DNA of 21,980 nucleotides from JAWOJF01 sp046481785 (GTDB lineage: Bacteria > Bacteroidota > Ignavibacteria > Ignavibacteriales > Ignavibacteriaceae), in NCBI GenBank assembly GCA_046481785.1, contig JAWOJF010000195.1, positions 1 through 21,980 on the forward strand, read 5' to 3'. Made by a program: the position numbers and the translations under genes. Numbering within the stretch: position 1 is the first letter of the stretch; every line of letters begins with the position of its first letter. The notes beneath the pieces are model-generated. The model did no database searches and was not told the DNA's origin. It saw only the letters and a list, made by a program, of their open reading frames with translations. Below, one piece after another: positions 7,773 to 17,107 of this stretch.

Positions 7773-9347
7773 TCATTCAACTTTGAACCAGTCAAAATCA
7801 GCGTAACCTTTACTTTCAATAATATTCGGATTTATACTGAACAAGCCTATTTTTGCGCCAATCCAGACTCCCGGCTGTGCAGTAAATTCTTTCCCGATTG
7901 AAATAAACCTCTCACCATCAATGCTATATAAAAACGAACAAACTCCCCCTTCTTTTACAATTATCCTCAGGAAACATGTTTTGTCCTGAATATCTGCTGA
8001 ATCAATTTTTATTGTTTTGTCATAACCTTCAAAGTAAGTTCCGGTAAACATGGCAAGCTGAATTCCGTCTGAAGTATTTTCCAATGAAATATATGCCCAC
8101 TCTTTACCCATTATTACAAGCCCGCTTTTTTCTCCAATAAGATCGGGTTCAATTTCCATTTTTGTTGTAACTGTAAATGCAGGTGCCGGAAATTTTTGCA
8201 GAAGAAGGTTAGGAACAAACCACAAATTACCGTTTTGCGTAAAATTTTTTTCAGTATATAACCGCAGGTTTCCTGGTTGAGCAGAAAGCGAATACCAATT
8301 ATCTTTTGGATTTGCATGCCATTGCCATTGAAGACCTAAACCTGTAGTATCAAATTCATCAGAAGTTTGGGGTATTATTACAGGGTTATTTTTTCCCACA
8401 TCCGGCTTTTTCCATTCAGATACCGGTTCACCGGTACCGTCATTGTCCTCATCAATACCCATTACCGGCCAGCCGTCTTTCCATATAACAGGCTGGAGAT
8501 GTACAATACGGCCATATACTCCTTTATCCTGGAAATGAGCAAACCACCATTCACCTGATTTTAGTTCGACAATTCCGCCCTGGTGAGGGCCGTTAATATT
8601 GGTACCACCCTGGTGCAGTACTGTTTTTGATTCATACGGTCCATAAATATCAGTTGAGCGCAGAACAACCTGCCAGCCTGTTTGAACTCCGCCTGCAGGC
8701 GCAAGTATATAATAATAACCGTCCTTCTTTAAAAACTTAGGCCCCTCAATAACCGGCTGAATACTTTCATCATGGAAAATTATATTTCCGTTATCCAGTA
8801 TTTTTTTTCCGTCCTTACTCATTCGGTGCAGGTAAAGAATATCAGCACGCAGTTTGCTTCTAACCAGGTAAGCATTCCCATCATCATCCCATAGGGGGCA
8901 CGGGTCTTCCCATAATTCAACATCTACTACATGGTTTAATTCCCATTGCCCTGCGGGATCTTCGGCAGTTGCCATAAAAAGCCCCTCACGCGGGGTACAG
9001 AAGTAAACATAAAATAAGCCGTTATGATAACGTATAGACGGAGCCCATGAACCCTGTCCATGAGCAGGTTTATCAAACTTTTCAAAAGGAAGTTTATTAT
9101 AAACATGGTTAATGATTTTCCAGTTAAGCAGATCTTTGGAATGTAAAACCGGTATGCCAGGCATACAGTTAAAACTTGATGCAACCATATAAAAATCGTC
9201 ATCAACTCTAATAACATCCGGATCAGAGTAGTCGGCATGTATTATCGGATTTTTATACATACCGTTGCCTAAATCGGGTATCCATTGTTGAGCTGGTGAT
9301 AAAGCAGCACACAAAATTATAACTATACTAAAGCCTGTTAGTTTCAT
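7773..9347 (-). CDS. Secreted glycoside hydrolase family 43 (xylosidase/arabinofuranosidase-like)
   Basis: This 524-residue exported glycosidase has a signal peptide at about 1-19 (basic KLTGF, hydrophobic core, cleavage near SPA-QQ). The five-bladed propeller catalytic domain (about 30-320) shows the inverting GH43 residues: base D42 in YSDPDVIRV, pKa-modulating D148 in WEDPCPLWDDDG, and general acid E201 in IEGPKFLKKDGYYY. GSWAPSIRYHNGLFYVYF is also a family hallmark. The C-terminal part (about 330-524) is a concanavalin-like beta-sandwich, as in many beta-xylosidases, where it often shapes the active site. Substrate is probably xylo- or arabino-configured side chains or oligomers; the subfamily cannot be fixed by eye. 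It stands alone between the regulator and the terminator of the receptor operon, so it should have its own promoter within 9348-9400. It lacks a T9SS tail, so it is probably periplasmic. Confidence 0.9.
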   Translation of the reverse strand: MKLTGFSIVIILCAALSPAQQWIPDLGNGMYKNPIIHADYSDPDVIRVDDDFYMVASSFNCMPGIPVLHSKDLLNWKIINHVYNKLPFEKFDKPAHGQGSWAPSIRYHNGLFYVYFCTPREGLFMATAEDPAGQWELNHVVDVELWEDPCPLWDDDGNAYLVRSKLRADILYLHRMSKDGKKILDNGNIIFHDESIQPVIEGPKFLKKDGYYYILAPAGGVQTGWQVVLRSTDIYGPYESKTVLHQGGTNINGPHQGGIVELKSGEWWFAHFQDKGVYGRIVHLQPVIWKDGWPVMGIDEDNDGTGEPVSEWKKPDVGKNNPVIIPQTSDEFDTTGLGLQWQWHANPKDNWYSLSAQPGNLRLYTEKNFTQNGNLWFVPNLLLQKFPAPAFTVTTKMEIEPDLIGEKSGLVIMGKEWAYISLENTSDGIQLAMFTGTYFEGYDKTIKIDSADIQDKTCFLRIIVKEGGVCSFLYSIDGERFISIGKEFTAQPGVWIGAKIGLFSINPNIIESKGYADFDWFKVE

Positions 9348-9442
9348 TTTAAATATTATTTGTTATTAACTTTTAAAAAAATATGGTTCCTAAAAGGCAA
9401 AACCTTCAAGGCAGAGACAAGCCTTGAAGGTTGAAATTTTCA
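9348..9442. other. Short spacer between GH43 gene and PorV-family gene
   Basis: This spacer contains the terminator at 9401-9432 and about 50 bp of AT-rich DNA that must hold the GH43 promoter. No Shine-Dalgarno sequence is visible before the GH43 ATG, and no copy of the TTTTGACA motif is present, so there is no sequence sign that the AraC protein controls GH43. Confidence 0.5.
9401..9432 (-). terminator. Rho-independent terminator of the envelope operon
   Basis: AACCTTCAAGGC at 9401-9412 and GCCTTGAAGGTT at 9421-9432 form a perfect 12-bp stem with an 8-nt loop. Read on the minus strand it follows the PorV-family stop and is trailed by a T-rich run (TTTTGCCTTTT). It separates the five-gene block upstream from the GH43 gene. 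Confidence 0.85.
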
Positions 9443-10465
9443 CTAAAGTCCTAAAGTTACGCTAAACATATGTATAGCATCAAACAATCCGAAATCAATA
9501 TATGAGTAGTCAAACTGAAATGCGGTATTATCCATAATTTTATATTTAACACCGCCGCCGAAATTTAAGCCCTGCTCAGAATCTTCCGCAAATAGTCCCT
9601 TATAGCCAATCCTTACAGCAAACATATCATTAAAAAGATACTCGGTGCCTACGTTAACCGACTCAACATCATCACTTGGATGAAGTGCATCAGCGGACAC
9701 TATCCAGTTGCTGTTAGCTGCTCCTTTAAGAATATCCATTGAAACACCTACACGAAACATTAAAGGAAGATCAAATCTATCGGTTTCCAGATTTGCATTT
9801 ATATTTTCATTATTACCATTAATTCTCCGGTCTATATCATGCTGAACCAGAAGGTCACGTCCGTCTATCTGCATTTTTGTGCCATAATTAGCAATACTCA
9901 TTCCTAAAGTTAATCCGTTAAAATTAGTACGGAAAATAGCACCAACATCAATAGCGAAACCATTGGCACTTGAATGGTATAAACGCTCATTTATAAATTT
10001 TGCATTAAAACCAATTGCAAACTGTTCAGTAAGATTCCGGGCATAACTTATACCTATGGCATAACTTCCGGCATCAAATAATTCGCCTGTACCGTCAGGC
10101 TGAGCGATTGTTGTTCTTTCAATTTCTTCCATAGTAAGAAATGTGGCATTAACTCCAAGGCTACCGAAATTCTCAATGGATATTACTGCCCCGGCATAAT
10201 TAAAGGATAGGTCTGCAATCCACTTTGAATTAGTAAATGTGGCTTCAAAATTATCGACTTTAGCAATACCGGCAGGATTCCAGTACATAGCAGTAGCATC
10301 ATCAGCTAATGATACATACGCACTTCCTAAACCGGTTCCCCGCGGCCCGATATCTATTACTAAAAAGCCCGCTGAGGTAGTACCAGCTTTACTTACACCC
10401 TGAGCATTACTGTTTGTACTACAAATAAGCAGCAGACAAATAATTAATTGAATAAATTTTATCAT
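9443..10465 (-). CDS. PorV/PorQ-family outer-membrane beta-barrel protein
   Basis: From the preferred ATG at 10465 this is a 340-residue exported protein. Its signal peptide (MIKFIQLIICLLLICSTNSN, cleaved near NAQ) is followed by the family signature: AGFLVIDIGPRGTGLGSAYV, then DDATAMYWNPAGIAK. The rest is alternating beta-strand segments ending in FSVTLGL, as expected of a FadL-like barrel. PorV shuttles T9SS cargo and PorQ-like relatives sit in the same machinery. Copies linked to TonB receptors and T9SS cargo, as here, are probably dedicated paralogues rather than the core PorV. An in-frame ATG at 10555 would add 30 polar residues before the signal peptide. It has AGGAG upstream, but GGAG before 10465 and the signal peptide position favour the shorter form. 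It is the last gene of the operon before the terminator. Confidence 0.82.
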   Translation of the reverse strand: MIKFIQLIICLLLICSTNSNAQGVSKAGTTSAGFLVIDIGPRGTGLGSAYVSLADDATAMYWNPAGIAKVDNFEATFTNSKWIADLSFNYAGAVISIENFGSLGVNATFLTMEEIERTTIAQPDGTGELFDAGSYAIGISYARNLTEQFAIGFNAKFINERLYHSSANGFAIDVGAIFRTNFNGLTLGMSIANYGTKMQIDGRDLLVQHDIDRRINGNNENINANLETDRFDLPLMFRVGVSMDILKGAANSNWIVSADALHPSDDVESVNVGTEYLFNDMFAVRIGYKGLFAEDSEQGLNFGGGVKYKIMDNTAFQFDYSYIDFGLFDAIHMFSVTLGL

Positions 10466-10566
10466 TTTAAATGCTCCAATTTTTATTTGCGCAGTTTTAG
10501 AAGAGCTAACCTGCTCCGTAAGGAATTTTTTGGCGAAAATATTTTTTGTATTCATATTTTTATCTC

Positions 10567-13500
10567 CTACTTAATCACTACGAATTTGCCGATCTTTTCA
10601 CCAATTCCTTCTGCTTCAACATGATAGATATATATACCATAGGATATTTCAAGGTTGTCTTTGGACAACATATTCCATATCTCCGTACCATCATCAGCCG
10701 AAGAGCTGCGGTCAATTTGTTTCACCAATTGCCCTCTCACATTAAAAATTCTAATGGTACAGTTAGCTGGTAAATGGGTAAAATGCAGTTCCCTGTCACC
10801 GCGCCCGTTTGAATACTGGTTTGGTGGTTCCCAGGAATTTGAAACAATATATGGGTTAGGAACTACCCTTATTTTATCCATATCGGCTTTTGCAAGTTCA
10901 GTATCTACTGAAGGAGCAATTGTGGTAAACTCAAAAACATCATTTGAAAGGAAAGGCCTTAGGAACTTAATTTGCAGTTGATCACCCGGGCCAAGTGGCA
11001 GTGAGTCAGCAGGTTCATTAACAGGCAGAACTTTAAATAACCAGCTTGCAACCTGGTTTTCAACATCTGCAAGTAAAATAACTTCATCGGAAACTACCGA
11101 GTTAGGTGTAAAATCAAATTTACCCGGCTGTCCCGAAGTTACAACCCTGTCCCTGAAAGCAAACGGAACCTTGGCATTTGTCCCTTTATTAATGATAGTA
11201 AAGTTTGTAGGAACAGCCGGAAGCAACACAGAGCCTCTCATATATTCTTTAGATGTATCAACTCCCATATCACTAAATATTATATCAAAATTTGCGTTTA
11301 TTAATTCCACAGGAGCGCTTCCTAAGCGGTAAGGCCTGAAATCCCACTGAGGCACACCATCATTATTCCAGCCCGTATTAACCGAATCAATTGTCAGTTC
11401 ATCTGGGTTATTCAGGAAAGATATCTGAAATCCATCAACAATTGGCAGCCCTTCAACCTCTCCGGTTAATGAAGTATCAGTTAACAAAGTGCGTCCGTCA
11501 GTAATATCTTTTAATGTAAAACTTCTTGTAGCTGGAAACTGAGTATAAATAGTATCTGTAAATGTTATTTGATACGTGTGATTATCTCTTATTTCAGTAA
11601 CATCTATTATTTCTAGATCAACTGCAGCGGTTGTTGTATTGGCGGGACTGGAAATGATCTGTGAATTCTGCAATTGAGCATCTACATAACCTGCTGAAGG
11701 AGCTTCAGGTTTTGCAATAACAACATTTTTGCCAAGCTCAACTTCTCCTGAAGCCTGAACTGCAGCATACTTTGTACATTCGGAAGGATCAATTCCTCTG
11801 TCAGGGTCACCCCGGTCATAAGAAGTAACTGCATAAAAATATTTAGTGCCATTAACAGCCGTTGTATCTACCCAGCTATGTCTTAATCCTGTATTATCTC
11901 CCAAATAAAAATGTATACCAGATTGATTAGATTCAACCGCAGCAAAACCTGAATATTCATTATCAATATCAAACTGTGCAATCGGTTTACGAAAAACAAC
12001 TGTACCGTAACCATCAGTAATAGGAATCATATCTCTGAAGCTGGGGTCGGTTGAACGGTAAATATTATAACCTTCAAAGTCTTTCCCGCTGATCGGATCA
12101 TCAGAAGTTTCTGCGTAATCATCCCAGAATAAAGTTACCTTATTATCTCCGGCAACTGCCTTAACTGTTGGAATATAAGGAGCTTTTGAGAAATTATAAT
12201 TTTGATTGTATGCGAGTGAGACATTACGTTTTGTCCTGAGCAGTGCATCCAGCGTTAATCCCAGAACAATACCCATAGAAATTCTTTCAGTCTGCCCGGG
12301 AGTTGAAGGGAAATAACCTGAGCCAAAAAGTAACTCAACATTCTGTCTTTGAACAGGTATAGCAAAGATTCCAGGAACCATAAGATTCCAGTACCTCTCA
12401 TCATCATATTGGGGAACGCTTGTCCATTCGTAAAGATTACAACTGGTTAAGCCTAAAAGATCAGTTTCATCAACATCTGTTTTATCGAAGTGAGGTTCAC
12501 CGGGGCTTGGAACACCATCCCCTTCGCCTGCATCAGGAGCGGTATAATTCGGATGTCCCGGAAGAAGGCCATCAGCACCTGTATCATCGGTTAAAATATC
12601 CCAATCACCATCATTATCAATCCCATCATCGCGCCTTTCGTCCAGAAGAAGATTATCTAAACCTGCGCCTGTAAAATAATCAACACACTTATAGCCAAGA
12701 TAAAGATACTGATAAATACCCTGTGCATCTTCTGCACCCCGGTTTTCATCAATAACACCGTTAAGGTTATCATCAAACAGGTTGTCACCAATCTCTTCAA
12801 TAACTTTACCATTCCAGAATCTATAAACTCTTGCATTTACAGTTATATACAATGTATCTTGTGTACTTTTACCTGCAGCCTGCAGAGCGGCAGCCAATGT
12901 AGTTACAGAACGATTATAAGTATTATAATCAATAAGCACTATCTGATCATTCAGGCCCAAAGTTCTTGGCTGGAACATAGCTTCAGTAATAACAGCTCCG
13001 GATCCGTCCCGTCCATCATTATCATTATCAATTCCGTCATATGGGTTGCCCGGACTTTCAAGGAAAGCACCGCCAAAAAATCCTACCGGGCTCCAGCCGC
13101 CTGCTCCTATATCATCACCATCTGACATATATGCCAGGTTCTCTGCCCTGTCAAATGCAGCATTGTCATCACTGCCATCATCACCCGAACTGGTTTCTCC
13201 CATGTTGTTCCCAATTTTATAGGCAAAGATCATTTTATCATGCTTAAAGGTGCCAATGTTTTCTATATCATAAAGACAAAACAGTGCATCCTGCACAGCG
13301 GCTTTTGCCCACTGGAACCCTCTTACATAAACTCTTAAACCTAATCCTCCTCTTTCAGGATTGGTGCTGTCGGGATTGAACCTGTTAATAAACTCAAGGT
13401 TGTTATAATCATCGGCAACAAAATAACTTTCTTCATCAGCATTATATTGATCTTTTCCGAAATAACCGTTCCAGGAATTAGCCCAGCCGTCAGCACTATA

Positions 13501-14010
13501 AATGCCGTAAGGATTTTGCGGATCTCTTATATCCGGCCAATAAGAAGGCCAGGAGTCTTCCCACTGACCTGAACCTTTAGCCATGGCAATTCTTGAACTG
13601 GCCGGATTGGCAAATCCCGGTAAAGGTAGAAATGTCCACCAATCATTTGTTACAGGATCCTGATCACCACGTGAATTACTTTCATTGGAACTTATATTTT
13701 CACTTAAAATATGGAATATGTTTCCCTGGCGGTCCAGCAGCTCCGACCCGACAAATATATTACCATCAACAAGGTAATAATGCCCTGAATTAATTGGCCA
13801 CTCGCCCATTATTTCATCAGGAGTACGGGGACTTATTGCACCGTAGGTACCATCATTATAAAATGTAACTCTAAATTGGTTACCGGCATGTACACCCATA
13901 CGTAGTTCACCAAATGAACCGTGCAGATTATCCATTTGTGCATTGGTGACTGAAACAGAAATTCCTGTAATAAATACCGTCACCAGAATATATTTTAAAA
14001 TTTGATTCAT
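10567..14010 (-). CDS. Large T9SS-sorted surface protein with Ca-loop-like motifs and an FN3-like domain
   Basis: This 1147-residue protein has a signal peptide at about 1-24 (cleavage near TNAQ). The first 600 residues match no family I recognise. They are rich in Asn, Asp and aromatic residues and hold three Asp-rich loops resembling calcium-binding DxDxDG motifs: DGIDNDNDGRDG (325-336), DDNLNGVIDEN (413-423) and DGIDNDGDWD (462-471). A fibronectin III-like segment covers about 612-735 (TVKAVAGDNKVTLFWDDY to KYFYAVTSYD). The C-terminus (about 1060-1147) is a T9SS type-A sorting domain of the VVPNPYIVSNSWEPP kind, with TIRIFNVRGQLVKQID and GIYIYHVEAEG. It follows the TonB receptor by 21 bp with a good GGGAG site and precedes the PorV-family gene by 11 bp. 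It is probably the surface partner of the receptor; its ligand is unknown. Confidence 0.8.
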   Translation of the reverse strand: MNQILKYILVTVFITGISVSVTNAQMDNLHGSFGELRMGVHAGNQFRVTFYNDGTYGAISPRTPDEIMGEWPINSGHYYLVDGNIFVGSELLDRQGNIFHILSENISSNESNSRGDQDPVTNDWWTFLPLPGFANPASSRIAMAKGSGQWEDSWPSYWPDIRDPQNPYGIYSADGWANSWNGYFGKDQYNADEESYFVADDYNNLEFINRFNPDSTNPERGGLGLRVYVRGFQWAKAAVQDALFCLYDIENIGTFKHDKMIFAYKIGNNMGETSSGDDGSDDNAAFDRAENLAYMSDGDDIGAGGWSPVGFFGGAFLESPGNPYDGIDNDNDGRDGSGAVITEAMFQPRTLGLNDQIVLIDYNTYNRSVTTLAAALQAAGKSTQDTLYITVNARVYRFWNGKVIEEIGDNLFDDNLNGVIDENRGAEDAQGIYQYLYLGYKCVDYFTGAGLDNLLLDERRDDGIDNDGDWDILTDDTGADGLLPGHPNYTAPDAGEGDGVPSPGEPHFDKTDVDETDLLGLTSCNLYEWTSVPQYDDERYWNLMVPGIFAIPVQRQNVELLFGSGYFPSTPGQTERISMGIVLGLTLDALLRTKRNVSLAYNQNYNFSKAPYIPTVKAVAGDNKVTLFWDDYAETSDDPISGKDFEGYNIYRSTDPSFRDMIPITDGYGTVVFRKPIAQFDIDNEYSGFAAVESNQSGIHFYLGDNTGLRHSWVDTTAVNGTKYFYAVTSYDRGDPDRGIDPSECTKYAAVQASGEVELGKNVVIAKPEAPSAGYVDAQLQNSQIISSPANTTTAAVDLEIIDVTEIRDNHTYQITFTDTIYTQFPATRSFTLKDITDGRTLLTDTSLTGEVEGLPIVDGFQISFLNNPDELTIDSVNTGWNNDGVPQWDFRPYRLGSAPVELINANFDIIFSDMGVDTSKEYMRGSVLLPAVPTNFTIINKGTNAKVPFAFRDRVVTSGQPGKFDFTPNSVVSDEVILLADVENQVASWLFKVLPVNEPADSLPLGPGDQLQIKFLRPFLSNDVFEFTTIAPSVDTELAKADMDKIRVVPNPYIVSNSWEPPNQYSNGRGDRELHFTHLPANCTIRIFNVRGQLVKQIDRSSSADDGTEIWNMLSKDNLEISYGIYIYHVEAEGIGEKIGKFVVIK

Positions 14011-14031
14011 TCTATTATCTCCCGAGTTAAA

Positions 14032-17028
14032 TTAAAAGCCAAATATTATACCAAATTGAACCTGCCGGGGACTAGTGTACCAGGCCGGCCGAAGAACATA
14101 ATCTTCAACGGTACTTACTCTATCAGAACTATATGGTATCTTTTTTGGATCTATTTCAGTAGTATAATCCGGGGATCCGGTATCCGGATTCACATTAATT
14201 GCATCTCTCTGATCTAACAGATTATATACATTTATGAAAAGGTTGAAATAAAGATCACTGCCTAAAGAGAAAAACTTATTAACCGTAAGGTCAATAGTTT
14301 TTTGATCGGGAAGGCGTGCACTATTAATAGTTAATCCTGATACAGATGAAGCACCAACCGTTTCACCTACAGCAAATTGAGGTGTATATGGCTGTCCGCT
14401 CCAGTATCTTCCTATTAATGAAAATGTCCAATCCTGAACTTTATAAATAATTTGCGCATTAAAAGTATGTGTTTGATCCCAGTTCATAGGAAGTAAGGAA
14501 AGAACCGGTGACTCTTCATCCTCAATTGCATTGAATGCGTCATCAGGATCAGAGTATGTACCTTCAGCTTTCTGGAAGGTATAGTCTGTACGGAAAGAAA
14601 AATTATTGGAAAAACGTTTTTCTATTTTTAAAGTAATACCACTAACATTTGAATAGTCTTTGTTTTCATAAAGAGAATATTCAACTGTGGTTCTTGCGGT
14701 TTTAATTAAAGGACTTGTGCCTACCCAGTCTCTCACATCCCTGTAAAACATTGTCAGGTCAACACTAATATCTTCGGTAATGCCCTGCTGCAATCCTATT
14801 TCATACATAACAGTTTTTTGCGGCTCAAGATCTGCATTCCCTAATAAAGCATTGCTTGCACTGCCGCTTAATACAAAGTCGGGCCTGCTGTACAAATATT
14901 GAAATTCTGGTATCTGGAAGAAGTGCCCATATGAGAAATGAATAACACCTTTATCGGTAATAGGAAAAGCAATTCCTAAACGCGGACTTATAGCAGTTTT
15001 AGCTTTTACCTCCGTATGCATAAATGCTCTGCGTTCTTCCGGAGTATATTCCCTTATATTTCCGGCAGCTAATTGTTCTCTGATGTACTCATCATTTGAA
15101 CCTGTATAGTTTGCCGGTTTTTCAACCCAGTTGGCATATCTGTTTTGTTCCTTAAAAGGGTTATAAATATTCGGATCTGATGGATCTGTTGGAATGACAG
15201 AATTTGCATCAAAGTAGTCATATCTTAAACCTATGTTAACTATTATATCATCAAACTCAATTTTATCCTGTGCATAGAATGAGAATTCTCTTGGTTTTCT
15301 CTCATAATAACTTCTGTTTATATTCCCCATACCAGGAACTGAGGGCTGGAATGGGTCAATAGCATTTCCGTTAGCATCTGTTCTGGGAACAAGAGTATAA
15401 TTATCCAGGTTAAGTTCATAAAACCTGGCTTCTGCACCAACCTTAAACTGGTGAGTTCTGGTTAACTGGCTTGTTAAATCCAATTTGCCAATCCAGTATG
15501 CAGTACTGCGGTTCTCGTGATTAAGATCCATTCCCTGGTTTTTCAGGCTATATGATGTTGGATTAATATTAATTGCTTCAGAAGAGATATAGCCGTCCGG
15601 CCCGTTTGGGTCTACTATTATATTATACACACCCCCGGCTGCAATAATTGTCTGTAGTTTGGCTGCACCTTCTTCTGTGTATGGATCAAATGTTTCAGCA
15701 ACAATACCTTTGCCTGGGTCTGCGGTAACGCTGGCTAAATATTTTACAGATTGATATGGGTTATCGTATACACGCTGTTTAGTTTCAGTGTGGTACCTGC
15801 TTACACGGAATTCATAAAAAGTATTATTTGATACAACATGATTTAAAGAAAATAAATGGTTATAACCTTCTGTAATAGATTTAGGTAATGCATAAGGCAC
15901 ATATTTATAAAGATATGAATCTATATTTCCATTATTGTAATTTCTGTCCCGGGTACTTTTATTCCAAAATAAGCTGTAGCTAACCCTGATGCTGTTACTT
16001 AATCTGTAAGTAAGCTTCCCCTGGATAGAATTAGTAAGCACCGGGTTCATTGGAACAATTGAACTGTCTCCGGGTGCCCCGTTTGGCCTAAACATGTTTA
16101 CACCATAAAGATGCCCTTCATCGGAAAAATAACGGCCATTAGCAAAAAATGTTAAGGCACTTCCCGCAAATGGAACAGGACCGCTTAAACTGAATTCTCC
16201 ATTTAAAACAGGATTTATATCACTGAGGGGATTCTCGCTTTCCATAGAATATAAACTTTTGTAAACACTGAATTTATCATCATTGCTCAAATAATCTCCG
16301 CCATAAAACTTAAGTTCTCCGGAATATTTACTTGCGCCATCTTTGGTTATAATATTAACAATACCAGACATTGCCTGCCCGTATTCAGCATTAAATGTTC
16401 CGCTGATTACCTGGAGTTCCTGAACTGCAGAATTTTCTACAGTAATACCGACAGTACCGTTATATACATCAGTTGCCGGCATACCATCTATCCAGTAAGC
16501 AACTTCGCCTGCTCTTCCGCCGCGAACATGCAGCCTGCCGTTATCTTCAACAATTCCGGCTGACAGTCTTAAAACCTGCTGAACATTTTCTACCGGAAGA
16601 TTTTGAATTTGCTGAGCTGTAGTAGTAAATATAGAGGATGTCATATCTTTTGTAACAATCGGCCTCTCTGCTGTAACTATAAGAGTGCCAAGTTCAACAG
16701 TAGAAGGCTGTAGCTGAACATCCAGTGTGGTTGTTAAATCAACACTAACCTGGATATTTTCATACTCTACTCTTTGGTAACCTATATTTGAAATAACAAC
16801 TGTATATATTCCCGGAGGAACGTTAAGAATTACATAATTACCATCAAGGTCAGTGGCTGCTCCTATAGAGGAGCCTTCTATTATAACATTTGCACCAATA
16901 AGGGCTTCACCGGTTACGGCATCGGTTACTACCCCTGTTATTTTGCCGGTTGTTCCGGCAAATAACATGCTCCCGTAAACCGCAGATAGCAGCAGCGCAA
17001 ACAGTAAGATTGAAGTTCTCACTTTCAT
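14032..17028 (-). CDS. TonB-dependent outer-membrane receptor with carboxypeptidase-regulatory-like domain
   Basis: This 998-residue active transporter is energised by TonB-ExbBD. It has a signal peptide at about 1-24, then a carboxypeptidase-regulatory-like beta-sandwich at about 27-112 (GKITGVVTDAVTGEALIGAN). A TonB-box-like stretch GTLIVTAERP is followed by the plug at about 125-235, with LHVRGGRAGEVAYWIDGMP and FNAEYGQAMSGIVNIITKDG. A 22-strand type barrel runs from about 240 to a terminal Phe (FGIIFGF). The plug lacks the SusC signature, and no SusD gene is adjacent, so it belongs to the Oar-like/general receptors with the extra domain. It lies 79 bp after the parvulin-like gene with AAGG upstream of the ATG, and 21 bp before the large surface protein. 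Substrate is unknown; oligosaccharides, peptides or metal chelates are all possible. Confidence 0.92.
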   Translation of the reverse strand: MKVRTSILLFALLLSAVYGSMLFAGTTGKITGVVTDAVTGEALIGANVIIEGSSIGAATDLDGNYVILNVPPGIYTVVISNIGYQRVEYENIQVSVDLTTTLDVQLQPSTVELGTLIVTAERPIVTKDMTSSIFTTTAQQIQNLPVENVQQVLRLSAGIVEDNGRLHVRGGRAGEVAYWIDGMPATDVYNGTVGITVENSAVQELQVISGTFNAEYGQAMSGIVNIITKDGASKYSGELKFYGGDYLSNDDKFSVYKSLYSMESENPLSDINPVLNGEFSLSGPVPFAGSALTFFANGRYFSDEGHLYGVNMFRPNGAPGDSSIVPMNPVLTNSIQGKLTYRLSNSIRVSYSLFWNKSTRDRNYNNGNIDSYLYKYVPYALPKSITEGYNHLFSLNHVVSNNTFYEFRVSRYHTETKQRVYDNPYQSVKYLASVTADPGKGIVAETFDPYTEEGAAKLQTIIAAGGVYNIIVDPNGPDGYISSEAININPTSYSLKNQGMDLNHENRSTAYWIGKLDLTSQLTRTHQFKVGAEARFYELNLDNYTLVPRTDANGNAIDPFQPSVPGMGNINRSYYERKPREFSFYAQDKIEFDDIIVNIGLRYDYFDANSVIPTDPSDPNIYNPFKEQNRYANWVEKPANYTGSNDEYIREQLAAGNIREYTPEERRAFMHTEVKAKTAISPRLGIAFPITDKGVIHFSYGHFFQIPEFQYLYSRPDFVLSGSASNALLGNADLEPQKTVMYEIGLQQGITEDISVDLTMFYRDVRDWVGTSPLIKTARTTVEYSLYENKDYSNVSGITLKIEKRFSNNFSFRTDYTFQKAEGTYSDPDDAFNAIEDEESPVLSLLPMNWDQTHTFNAQIIYKVQDWTFSLIGRYWSGQPYTPQFAVGETVGASSVSGLTINSARLPDQKTIDLTVNKFFSLGSDLYFNLFINVYNLLDQRDAINVNPDTGSPDYTTEIDPKKIPYSSDRVSTVEDYVLRPAWYTSPRQVQFGIIFGF

Positions 17029-17107
17029 ATACTTGCCTTTTTATTTAATAGGTTTTTGATTAATTATTTATAAAAATATCAGCAACGTTTTTTATTTTTT
17101 ATGAAAT

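Noticed and set aside
8936..9238. Minus-strand open frame overlapping the GH43 catalytic domain
   Set aside because: It is an out-of-frame shadow; the GH43 frame carries all the family motifs across the same bases.
12859..13125. Plus-strand open frames inside the large surface-protein gene (also 12420-12674 and 13041-13247)
   Set aside because: They run opposite to a long, well-supported gene, are low-complexity His/Ser-rich translations of its Asp codons, and have no ribosome site or recognisable domain.
14032..17028. SusC-type annotation of the TonB receptor
   Set aside because: The plug lacks the SusC-style signature, and there is no SusD gene on either side; the carboxypeptidase-regulatory-like domain alone is not specific for SusC.
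17029..17107. Possible internal promoter in the 79-bp gap before the TonB receptor
   Set aside because: The gap is AT-rich with no convincing -33/-7 or -35/-10 pair and no terminator hairpin before it, so I treat the operon as continuous.
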